Assembly: GCF_000723885.1 (NCBI RefSeq)
Contig: NZ_CCDG010000057.1
Coordinates: forward strand, 26,002 to 90,001
Source: Paenibacillus camerounensis
Lineage (GTDB): Bacteria > Bacillota > Bacilli > Paenibacillales > Paenibacillaceae
Direction of reading: 5' to 3'
DNA length: 64,000 nt
In this document: piece after piece, positions 57,613 to 64,000 of the stretch
Position numbering within the stretch: position 1 is the stretch's first letter
How the letters are laid out: every line of letters starts with the position of its first letter
Program-made: the position numbers and the translations under genes
The notes under the pieces: model-generated
Database searches by the model: none
Seen by the model: only the letters and a program-made list of their open reading frames with translations
What the model was told of the DNA's origin: nothing

Positions 57613-58005
57613 GTGAACGCACACAACGGAACAGCCTTTATGGCAGACGAGGATTTGCTTAATACCGTTCTGGCCGATCTGAAGCGCACGGTGCGTGAAT
57701 ATACGACCGCTGCGACGGAATCGAATTGCCAGACTGTCCGCAGGGTCTTCAATGACCTCACCATGGACACACTGCGTCTGCAGGGTGAGCTGTATACCCG
57801 GATGTCGCAGATGAATATGTACACTCCGCCGGGAAAAGCGCTGCGCCAGGATGTCGACAAGCAGATCCAGACCGCACATCAGACACAGGCCAAGTGCCAG
57901 CAGTTCGTCCAGCAGAAAACAGGCGGGGCGGGCGCATTCAATCAGGCGGCAGGCATACCGGTGCATCAGCCGAATGTGCACAATCATAACCCATACTATA
58001 TGTAA
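57613..58005 (+). CDS. cotF: Spore coat protein CotF
   Basis: A 130-residue spore coat protein. The central MADEDLLNTVLADLKRTVREYTTAATES block (cut here; key parts DEDLLNTVLADLKRTV and FNDLTMDTLRLQGELY) is the CotF ferritin-like helical domain; the end is Gln/His/Asn-rich (PVHQPNVHNHNPYYM). GTG 57613 is chosen, 8 bases after AGGAGG; the ATG at 57607 is too close. It follows the small coat-associated gene by about 65 bases and is followed by a terminator. Confidence 0.88.
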   Translation: MNAHNGTAFMADEDLLNTVLADLKRTVREYTTAATESNCQTVRRVFNDLTMDTLRLQGELYTRMSQMNMYTPPGKALRQDVDKQIQTAHQTQAKCQQFVQQKTGGAGAFNQAAGIPVHQPNVHNHNPYYM

Positions 58006-58058
58006 ACCTGCCCAGCAGGTGATGAAGCACAGCAGGTGCTGCTGCTTCTGAGAGCTGT

Positions 58059-58104
58059 AAACAGTCCGTTCACACCGGGAATTCCGGCAGAACGGGCTGT
58101 TTTT
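58059..58104 (+). terminator. Terminator after cotF
   Basis: AAACAGTCCGTTC pairs with GAACGGGCTGTTT around a loop containing CCGGGAATTCCGG, followed by TTTT. Confidence 0.85.
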
Positions 58105-58282
58105 ACTGCTGCGGATAACGGCGGAGCCCGAAGGTGAATAGACTGTACAGCCGGCGGCCGGGCTTATGCAGGGTTATTTTGTTTGCAGAAGGGACATTTT
58201 CATGTCATATTAGTATTAAACTCTTTTCGCTGGTGCCGCGCTGAAGACGCAAGGCGGCAGGCGAACTATCCGGGGGGAAGGC

Positions 58283-58783
58283 ATGAAGGAAATGGACGAA
58301 TTAAAACGGAAAGTGCTGGAACTGCTCAAGGAGGACGCCCGAAGCTCTGCGGCGCTGATGGCGACCCTGCTCGGAGCGGAAGAAGAAGATATCAAGACAG
58401 CGATTGAGCAAATGGAAAAAGACCATGTTATTGTAAAATATGCGACTGTCGTGAACTGGGATAAGGTGGACGATGAGCGGGTAACCGCACTGATCGAGGT
58501 GCAGATTACACCGGAGCGCGGCCGCGGCTTTGAAGGTATTGCCGAGCGCATCTACCTGTATCCGCAGGTGAAGTCCGTCTATCTGATGTCAGGCGCCTAT
58601 GACCTGCTGGTGGAAGTAGAAGGGCGGAATCTCCGCGAGGTCGCCAACTTCGTCTCCGAGAAGCTCTCGCCGATCGATTCGGTGCTGTCAACCAAAACCA
58701 ACTTTACGCTCAAAAAATACAAACAGGACGGTATCATCTTTGAAGAGCATGAAGAGGACAACCGTCTGCTGATATCTCCGTAA
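58283..58783 (+). CDS. Lrp/AsnC-family regulator (YugG-like)
   Basis: A 166-residue regulator. The N-terminal winged HTH is short (KRKVLELLKEDARSSAALMATLL), and the C-terminal RAM effector domain contains VTALIEVQITPERGRGF and YLMSGAYDLLVEVEG. In B. subtilis yugG precedes the aminotransferase gene alaT (yugH), as here: the aminotransferase starts 13 bases after this stop, so it is probably controlled by amino-acid binding to this protein. ATG 58283 follows GGGGGAAGG. Confidence 0.92.
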   Translation: MKEMDELKRKVLELLKEDARSSAALMATLLGAEEEDIKTAIEQMEKDHVIVKYATVVNWDKVDDERVTALIEVQITPERGRGFEGIAERIYLYPQVKSVYLMSGAYDLLVEVEGRNLREVANFVSEKLSPIDSVLSTKTNFTLKKYKQDGIIFEEHEEDNRLLISP

Positions 58784-58796
58784 AGGAAGTAATCAT

Positions 58797-60017
58797 ATGA
58801 TCACGAATAATCAGAAGCAGACCGGAGAATCAGGCAAATCCATGAATTCCTATCTGGCGCCGCTGGTTCAGCAGATTCAGCCGTCAGGGATCCGCAAGTT
58901 TTTTGATCTGGCTGCAGGCAGCAAAGATATTATATCGCTTGGTGTCGGTGAACCCGATTTTAAGACGCCCTGGCATGTAAGAGAAGCCTGTGTCTATTCG
59001 CTGGAAAGAGGCTTTACAGGTTATACCTCTAATGCGGGTATGCCGGAGCTGCGTGAAGGCATTGCGAATTACCTGCATTCCCGGTTTGCAGTTACCTATG
59101 ATCCCGCTAACCAGATTATTGCTACAGTAGGCGGCAGTGAAGCCATCGACCTGGCACTCCGCGCCTTAATCTCGCCCGGGGATGAAATCCTGATCCCTGA
59201 GCCCTGTTATATTTCCTATTCACCGATTACTTCTATCGGCGGGGGGATTCCGGTCGGAATTGAAACGTTTGGTGAGAATAACTTCAAGTTAACGGCTGCA
59301 GATCTGGAAGCCAAGATTACACCGCGCTCGAAGATCCTGATCCTGTGTTATCCGAGCAATCCTACAGGAGCCATCATGACGCGTGAGGACTGGGAGCCGA
59401 TTGCCAAGGTAGTCGAGAAGCATGATCTGATCGTTATTTCCGATGAGATTTACGCTGAGCTGACCTACGGCAGCAATCATGTAAGCTTCCCGTCGCTGCC
59501 CGGCATGATGGACCGGACGATTCTGGTCAGCGGCTTCTCCAAAGCCTTCGCCATGACCGGCTGGCGGATGGGCTATGCCTGCGGGCATCCTGATCTGATC
59601 TCCGCGATGCTGAAGATTCACCAGTACACCGTGATGTGCGCCCCGTCCATGGGTCAGGTAGCTGCTCTCGAGGCGCTCACTAACGGGATGGAGGAGAAGG
59701 ACCGGATGACGGATTCCTATAATCAGCGCCGCCGCCTGATTGTCAAAGGCCTGCGCGATGCCGGGCTGGATTGTCATGAACCCCAGGGCGCCTTTTACGC
59801 ATTCCCGAGCGTCCAGCGTACCGGTCTTACATCTGACCAGTTTGCCCAGCGCCTGCTGATGGAGTACAAGGTGGCGGCAGTACCGGGCAGTGTGTTCGGT
59901 CTCGGCGGCGAAGGCTATCTTCGCTGCTCCTATGCGACATCCGTAGCCCAGCTGAATGAGGCCATCGAGCGGATCGGCGCCTTTGTCCAGCAGCTGGAAC
60001 GGGAGCGGACGGAATAA
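58797..60017 (+). CDS. PLP-dependent aminotransferase (AlaT/YugH-like)
   Basis: A 406-residue class I/II aminotransferase. It transfers amino groups between an amino acid and a keto acid in the cytoplasm. Landmarks are GVGEPDFKTPWHV, GFTGYTSNAGMPELRE, SNPTGAIM, and the PLP lysine (about residue 249) in SGFSKAFAMTGWRMGY; LRCSYATS is near the end with the carboxylate-binding Arg. The nearest named relatives are the alanine/aromatic aminotransferases AlaT and PatA; specificity is not resolvable. ATG 58797 follows AAGGAAG; it forms an operon with the Lrp-type regulator. Confidence 0.92.
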   Translation: MITNNQKQTGESGKSMNSYLAPLVQQIQPSGIRKFFDLAAGSKDIISLGVGEPDFKTPWHVREACVYSLERGFTGYTSNAGMPELREGIANYLHSRFAVTYDPANQIIATVGGSEAIDLALRALISPGDEILIPEPCYISYSPITSIGGGIPVGIETFGENNFKLTAADLEAKITPRSKILILCYPSNPTGAIMTREDWEPIAKVVEKHDLIVISDEIYAELTYGSNHVSFPSLPGMMDRTILVSGFSKAFAMTGWRMGYACGHPDLISAMLKIHQYTVMCAPSMGQVAALEALTNGMEEKDRMTDSYNQRRRLIVKGLRDAGLDCHEPQGAFYAFPSVQRTGLTSDQFAQRLLMEYKVAAVPGSVFGLGGEGYLRCSYATSVAQLNEAIERIGAFVQQLERERTE

Positions 60018-60114
60018 GGCAGCCTGCAATAATGAACCTGTAACCCGGGCAATAGCACTTCTCTTTTGTGTATGGTATTATTTTACTATTCCATTTCATT
60101 AGGAGGGACGACTG

Positions 60115-60354
60115 ATGCTTATGGGGGATTGTTACCTGCCTTCCTACCGTGGGGGATACTATCTGCAGACCGGACATCCTGCTGTCGATGCTGCCGCGCG
60201 CAAGCGGACGCTTGAAGATGAGATTCTGGCTCTCCGCAGCAGAATGGAGCAGATTTTTGTCCAGGAGAAATCCTTTACCTCTGAGCTTGTCATTGAGATC
60301 AGCTGTCTGCTGGACCTCAAAATTAATGAATATATGAGGGGGGCATACCACTGA
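60115..60354 (+). CDS. Spo0E-like aspartyl-phosphate phosphatase
   Basis: A 79-residue protein. The second half, LEDEILALRSRMEQIFVQE followed by SELVIEISCLLDLKINEYMR, matches the Spo0E family: two helices with a signature Ser-x-x-x-Asp-x-x-Ile-x-x-Tyr (in SCLLDLKINEY). Spo0E dephosphorylates Spo0A~P and so delays sporulation. The N-terminal GDCYLPSYRGGYYLQ part is not typical. ATG 60115 lies 7 bases after AGGAGGG; a strong terminator follows. The match is to a short, degenerate motif, so function is inferred. Confidence 0.72.
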   Translation: MLMGDCYLPSYRGGYYLQTGHPAVDAAARKRTLEDEILALRSRMEQIFVQEKSFTSELVIEISCLLDLKINEYMRGAYH

Positions 60355-60386
60355 GCCTGGCTTAGGTGGAGATTCCCCCTATACAG

Positions 60387-60409
60387 AGAGCCTTCGGGCT
60401 CTTTTTTTT
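60387..60409 (+). terminator. Terminator after the Spo0E-like gene
   Basis: AGAGCC-TTCG-GGCTCT stem with tetraloop and eight Ts. Confidence 0.92.
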
Positions 60410-60447
60410 ATGTTTTAATATTTGCTGTTAATATCTATAAAATGACT

Positions 60448-60476
60448 TATAATGGAATATGAATGAACGATCATTC
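60448..60476 (+). promoter_or_regulatory. tetR promoter and likely autoregulatory operator
   Basis: TATAAT (60448-60453) is followed at 60461-60476 by the palindrome GAATGA-ACGA-TCATTC, which lies at the expected transcription start, 18 bases ahead of the TetR ATG. TetR proteins often bind such sites to repress their own gene. No good -35 box is seen. Confidence 0.6.
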
Positions 60477-60493
60477 ATTTCTAGGAGGTAGCG

Positions 60494-61123
60494 ATGAGTA
60501 TTCAGAGCAAGCAACTGGAGCAGCACTTTATAGATACGTTTGAGCAGCTGCTGCCGGACCGGGCCGGCCGGCAGATTATCCTCCATGCCGTCGAGGTGTT
60601 TTCCAGGAAAGGCTTTGCCGGCACCAAAATCAAGGATATTGCTGCCAGTGCCGGGTTCAGCCAGGGCTATGTGTACATGTATTTTAAGTCCAAGGATGAG
60701 ATTTTTACCAGAATTGTGGAGCTGGCTTCAACCGGAGCAGGATTATCAGTCCGCTTTGCAGCCGGGCTGGAGGGGACGGCATGGGAGCGAATCGGCTGGC
60801 TGACGGAAGCATTTCTGGCACCGGACAGTCTGGCGATGCAGCACTGGCGGCTGATTCAGCTCCAGACAGCAACCTCGGAAGCCATTCCGGAGGAAGCAAA
60901 GCGTATTGCGAAAGCGAAAATCCGCGAGCCCTTTGAACATCTGGTTCCACTGATTGTGGAAGGCCAGCGGGACAAGGATATTGTAGAGGGTGATCCGCTG
61001 GAGCTGGCCATCGGTTACTTCTCTTTTGTACAGGGTCTGGGAATTGCCAGACTGCAGACTGCGGAGCAGCATTCTTTTCCTTCTGTAGACCTGGTGCTGC
61101 GTTTTATGAAGAAGGACCGTTAG
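60494..61123 (+). CDS. TetR-family regulator
   Basis: A 209-residue repressor. The N-terminal HTH is at about 30-65: AVEVFSRKGFAGTKIKDIA, then FSQGYVYMYFKSKDEIF. The C-terminal ligand domain has no recognisable substrate motif. ATG 60494 follows AGGAGGTAGCG. It directly precedes the alpha/beta hydrolase by 29 bases, so the two are likely one unit controlled by this repressor, with the palindrome at 60461-60476 as operator. Ligand unknown. Confidence 0.9.
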   Translation: MSIQSKQLEQHFIDTFEQLLPDRAGRQIILHAVEVFSRKGFAGTKIKDIAASAGFSQGYVYMYFKSKDEIFTRIVELASTGAGLSVRFAAGLEGTAWERIGWLTEAFLAPDSLAMQHWRLIQLQTATSEAIPEEAKRIAKAKIREPFEHLVPLIVEGQRDKDIVEGDPLELAIGYFSFVQGLGIARLQTAEQHSFPSVDLVLRFMKKDR

Positions 61124-61152
61124 GCTAATTTAACCGGAGGGCGGAATGGAGC

Positions 61153-62049
61153 ATGGTCAAGGTATTCAGAAGCGAGGCCGGTAAAAAACAGGTGCTGCAA
61201 TCGTATAATGAGCTTTTGGGACGGTGGGGTGTAGCGTTTAAGGAGCTGGATGTGGATACACCCTATGGGACAACGCATTGTATAACTGCCGGTGACACCG
61301 CTTTGCCGCCGCTGCTGCTGTTACACGGTGTGGGTGACAATTCGGCGGTGATGTGGCTGCTGAACATGAAGGAGTTGTCCCGGCATTTTTACTGCATAGC
61401 GGTTGATACACTGGGCGGCCCCGGTAAAAGCATGCCAAATACAAGCTTCCATAAAAAGACCTTTAATCAGGTGGACTGGATCAGCTGTGTGGCTGACGGG
61501 CTTGGACTGGAGCAGTTTTATCTTGCAGGCGTGTCAAACGGGGCGTACATGGCTTTTAACTATACAGTCAACGAGCCGGAAAAGGTGCTGAAGGCTGTCT
61601 GTATGGAGGGCGGGATGGTCACTGCACCGTTAAAAAGCATGATCCAAACGCTCCTGATGATGTTCCCGGAGATCCTTATGCCTACCCGCAACAATCTGCT
61701 AAAGGTATTTAACAAGCTCAGCTCGCCGGAATCCCGGCTGCGGGAAAAACATCCCGAAGTAGCTGAGCATGTGGTGCTTCTGATGAAGTATCACAATCAG
61801 CAGGCGATGTTTATACATAAGCCGCAATTGTATGATCAGGACCGGTCGCAGGCTGTATTAGAGAAGCTGTATTTTCTGCTGGGGGATTACAGGCTGGACC
61901 GGAAGAAGGACTTCACAAGCGTACTGGACCGCGGGAATTTCCGCTACTCCGTTATTCAGGGCTCGGGTCACGGCGTTAACCATGAGCAGCCGGAGCGTGT
62001 GCACCGGAAGATGATTGATTTTCTCAAAGAAGATCAGGTCCTGCAATAA
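61153..62049 (+). CDS. Alpha/beta hydrolase
   Basis: A 298-residue cytoplasmic hydrolase. The oxyanion region is LLLLHGVGDNSAVMW (about 55-69), then VDTLGGPGKSM, the nucleophile elbow is in AGVSNGAYMAF (about 125-135) and the catalytic His is in GSGHGVNHEQPERV near the end. Fold and length are typical of MhpC/esterase-type enzymes. Cotranscription with the TetR gene suggests a role in handling an inducing compound, unknown. ATG 61153 has GGAGGGCGG upstream. Confidence 0.85.
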   Translation: MVKVFRSEAGKKQVLQSYNELLGRWGVAFKELDVDTPYGTTHCITAGDTALPPLLLLHGVGDNSAVMWLLNMKELSRHFYCIAVDTLGGPGKSMPNTSFHKKTFNQVDWISCVADGLGLEQFYLAGVSNGAYMAFNYTVNEPEKVLKAVCMEGGMVTAPLKSMIQTLLMMFPEILMPTRNNLLKVFNKLSSPESRLREKHPEVAEHVVLLMKYHNQQAMFIHKPQLYDQDRSQAVLEKLYFLLGDYRLDRKKDFTSVLDRGNFRYSVIQGSGHGVNHEQPERVHRKMIDFLKEDQVLQ

Positions 62050-62220
62050 TGATGAAGATTGGCCCCGGTGAAAAGCAGCACCAGAAGCATGACATCTCTC
62101 GCTGCTCGCTGAGGCAGTTATTTACATGGCAGAAATGCCGCGCTTTATTTGCCTAATCTGCACAGATGCGATTACACTATAATTATGTGATTGATTGTGC
62201 TGAGGGGGAGGAAGATTGCT

Positions 62221-62784
62221 ATGGCAATTTATACACGTACGGGGGACAAAGGAGAGACTTCAGTGATCGGCGGCCGGGTAGGCAAGGATGATGTCCGCGT
62301 TGAGGCCTATGGAACGATAGATGAGCTGAACTGTTTTGTAGGTCAGGCCCGCAGCCTGATGGAGGATGAACGCTTCGCCGATGTGCGGGAGCAGCTGCTG
62401 GAGGTTCAGCATGAGCTGTTTGACTGCGGCTCGGATCTGGCTTTTGTGAAGCTGAGTGAGAATAAGTATAAGGTTAAAAGCGAGATGGCTGGCCGTCTGG
62501 AAGGCTGGATCGACCAGCTGCAGGCAGAGAATCCGGTGCTGGAGCGTTTCATCCTGCCGGGAGGCAGCCAGCTGTCCTCGGTGCTGCATGTCTGCCGGAC
62601 GGTCTGCCGGCGGGCCGAGCGGCGCGCGGTTACGCTCGGGCGCAGCGCAGACATTAATCCGGAGGCGGTTATTTATCTGAACCGGCTGTCTGACTATTTC
62701 TTTGCGCTTGCACGGGCCGCAAATACAAGGCTGGGGATTGCTGATGTGGAGTATGTACGCAGCAAAAAGGTGTTCCGTAACTAA
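62221..62784 (+). CDS. Cob(I)alamin adenosyltransferase, PduO type
   Basis: Attaches the 5'-deoxyadenosyl group of ATP to reduced cobalamin, making coenzyme B12. The 187-residue protein is a PduO/MMAB-type helical trimer: N-terminal IYTRTGDKGETSVIGGRVGKDD, shown by YTRTGDKGETS, then VEAYGTIDELNCFVGQAR and the ATP-site segment CRRAERRAVTLG with YLNRLSDYFFALARAAN. ATG 62221 follows GGGGGAGGA. TATAAT at 62178-62183 may be its -10 box. A pseudouridine synthase starts two bases after its stop. Confidence 0.94.
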   Translation: MAIYTRTGDKGETSVIGGRVGKDDVRVEAYGTIDELNCFVGQARSLMEDERFADVREQLLEVQHELFDCGSDLAFVKLSENKYKVKSEMAGRLEGWIDQLQAENPVLERFILPGGSQLSSVLHVCRTVCRRAERRAVTLGRSADINPEAVIYLNRLSDYFFALARAANTRLGIADVEYVRSKKVFRN

Positions 62785-62785
62785 A

Positions 62786-63946
62786 ATGAGCAGCTACTAC
62801 CCGCCGTTAAACTATATTGTGCCGCCGTCCGAGGACGGCTGGCTGCTCAAAACCATTCTGCAGAAGCGGATGGATATCTCCCGCAAGCTGCTGTCCCGGC
62901 TCAAAATGACTGAGCAGGGCATTATGCTGAACGGGGAACGCATCTACATCAGTGTAAAGGTAGCTGCTGGTGACCGGGTGGAGATCCGGATGGAGCAGGA
63001 GACCTCGGAGGACATTCTGCCGCAGGATATCCCCTTCGACATTCTTTATGAAGACGAGCACCTGCTGGTAGTCAACAAAGCCGCAGGGATTATTGTACAC
63101 CCGACACACGGGCATTACACAGATACCCTGGCTAACGGAGTCGTCCACTATTGGGCGGCAAAAGGGGAGAAGTACCGCTTCCGGCCGGTTCACCGGCTGG
63201 ATCAGGAGACCTCCGGCGTGCTGGTGATTGCGAAGAACCCGTACAGCCACCAGCATATCTCCGAACAGATGATCGCCGGCACAGTGGACAAGCGTTATGC
63301 TGCTTTTGTACACGGAGTGCCCGCTTCACCTGCCGGTGATATCGACGGTCCCATTGACCGTGACCCGGCAGAGCCGCACCGGCGGATTGTGACGCCGGAC
63401 GGTTATCCCTCCTTGACCCGTTACGAGGTCAAGGAGGTCTACGGAGACCGCGCTGCGCGGGTCGAGCTGAAGCTGGAGACCGGCCGCACCCACCAGATCC
63501 GGGTGCATATGAGCTCGATCGGCTGTCCGCTGATCGGTGACGGGATGTACCGGCACCCGCTGTACGGGCGGGGGCCGGGTGCGTCCGCAGGAGCTGACGG
63601 CAATGCTGCAGAAGCGGTGCCGGCAGATGCGCAGGAGCTGGCGGGTATAGCCGGGCCAGAGCCGGCGGAATTGCCGCTGGCTGTGCAGGAGCTGACATCA
63701 GAGGAGGCGCCTGTGCTTGCAGAACTTTCCGGGCTGGACCCCGGTCGGGAGTTAACAGCAGAGGAAGCGGTACAGCTCGCGGGCGTTGCCGGACTAGATG
63801 CGGCGATCCCTCGCCAGGCACTGCATGCGGTGCGGCTGTCGTTCAAGCATCCGGTCGGGCTTGAAGAGCTGGTTTTTGAAGCACCGCTGCCGCCGGATAT
63901 GGCGCTGCTGGAGCAGAAGCTGCGGGAGGATGCCGGAGGCGAGTAG
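62786..63946 (+). CDS. RluA-family pseudouridine synthase with long insertion
   Basis: Isomerises uridine to pseudouridine in structured RNA. The 386-residue protein has an S4-like N-terminal part (RKLLSRLKMTEQGIMLNG), then the catalytic domain with HLLVVNKAAGIIVHPT, the RluA signature HRLDQETSGVLVIAKN (catalytic Asp in HRLD) and the KLETGRTHQIRVHMSSIGCPLIGD segment, split here only for reading. The family core ends in RQALHAVRLSFKHPV. Between them (about residues 262-341) lies an Ala/Glu/Pro-rich insertion of roughly 80 residues with repeats like ELTSEEAPVLAELSGLDPG. ATG 62786 is coupled to the adenosyltransferase stop (TAA at 62782). Confidence 0.9.
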   Translation: MSSYYPPLNYIVPPSEDGWLLKTILQKRMDISRKLLSRLKMTEQGIMLNGERIYISVKVAAGDRVEIRMEQETSEDILPQDIPFDILYEDEHLLVVNKAAGIIVHPTHGHYTDTLANGVVHYWAAKGEKYRFRPVHRLDQETSGVLVIAKNPYSHQHISEQMIAGTVDKRYAAFVHGVPASPAGDIDGPIDRDPAEPHRRIVTPDGYPSLTRYEVKEVYGDRAARVELKLETGRTHQIRVHMSSIGCPLIGDGMYRHPLYGRGPGASAGADGNAAEAVPADAQELAGIAGPEPAELPLAVQELTSEEAPVLAELSGLDPGRELTAEEAVQLAGVAGLDAAIPRQALHAVRLSFKHPVGLEELVFEAPLPPDMALLEQKLREDAGGE

Positions 63947-63975
63947 GCTTGGAGCTTTTGCGTGTCGCCTATGGC

Positions 63976-64000
63976 GTACGGTGTACGGTGTACGGTGTAC
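63976..64000. repeat. Tandem GTACGGT repeat at the window end
   Basis: Three complete GTACGGT units (63976-63996) and the start of a fourth follow the pseudouridine synthase by 29 bases and continue past the edge, so the full copy number is not known. No function can be assigned. Confidence 0.85.

Noticed and set aside
63976..64000. GTACGGT array as an origin iteron cluster
   Set aside because: No replication gene, AT-rich box or DnaA-like sites nearby; too short to decide.

Overview
The window looks like a chromosomal segment of a spore-forming, Gram-positive Bacillales bacterium, most probably Paenibacillus. The reasons are: moderately GC-rich coding DNA with strong Shine-Dalgarno sites and frequent TTG/GTG starts; a Phe T-box in front of pheST; a GlcT antiterminator with its RNA target in front of ptsG; CotF-type coat genes and a Spo0E-like gene; and the order pheS-pheT-zapA-mutS2. 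I see no rRNA, tRNA, CRISPR array, transposase or prophage genes.

Layout. 1-1.5 kb: 5' part of ilvD (minus strand) with a structured leader. 1.7-6.4 kb: acyltransferase, two hydrolases, a sirtuin and an aldo/keto reductase. 6.4-11.8 kb: a non-coding stretch with an imperfect inverted repeat, then an AraC regulator divergent from galKET. 11.9-17.9 kb: iron-type alcohol dehydrogenase, NfeD/flotillin pair with a sigma-W-like promoter, and an ABC exporter. 18-23.3 kb: glcT, then a RAT/terminator switch, ptsG, ptsH and ptsI (glucose PTS). 23.5-29.3 kb: MFS transporter, cytoplasmic pullulanase with a C-terminal CBM41-like module, PAS-GGDEF protein. 29.7-35.7 kb (minus strand): four-gene operon of a large secreted beta-rich protein plus a MacAB/YknXYZ-like adaptor, ATPase and permease. 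35.9-43.1 kb: T-box, pheS, a hairpin repeat element, pheT, and a zapA gene extended into a 926-residue coiled-coil protein. 43.1-52.6 kb: CuA-type lipoprotein, GGDEF protein, YvlD-like protein, then mutS2 followed by small membrane and zinc-ribbon genes, an MFS gene and a DcuS/DcuR-like two-component pair. 52.7-64 kb: CNNM/CBS protein, lipoprotein flavocytochrome-type reductase, amino-acid oxidase-like enzyme, coat proteins, Lrp regulator with aminotransferase, Spo0E-like protein, TetR regulator with hydrolase, cobalamin adenosyltransferase, and an RluA-type pseudouridine synthase with a long insertion.

How it fits together. Sugar metabolism dominates the first half: galactose (Leloir pathway), glucose PTS with its own antitermination switch, and alpha-glucan debranching. 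Cell envelope and division functions follow: flotillin, the adaptor-type ABC system with its secreted protein, and the giant ZapA. The part I find most unusual is the ZapA fusion, which carries four tandem 63-residue (nine-heptad) repeats. Next are the secreted protein tied to the MacAB-like transporter, the hairpin element splitting pheS from pheT, and a possible leader-peptide attenuator in front of ilvD.
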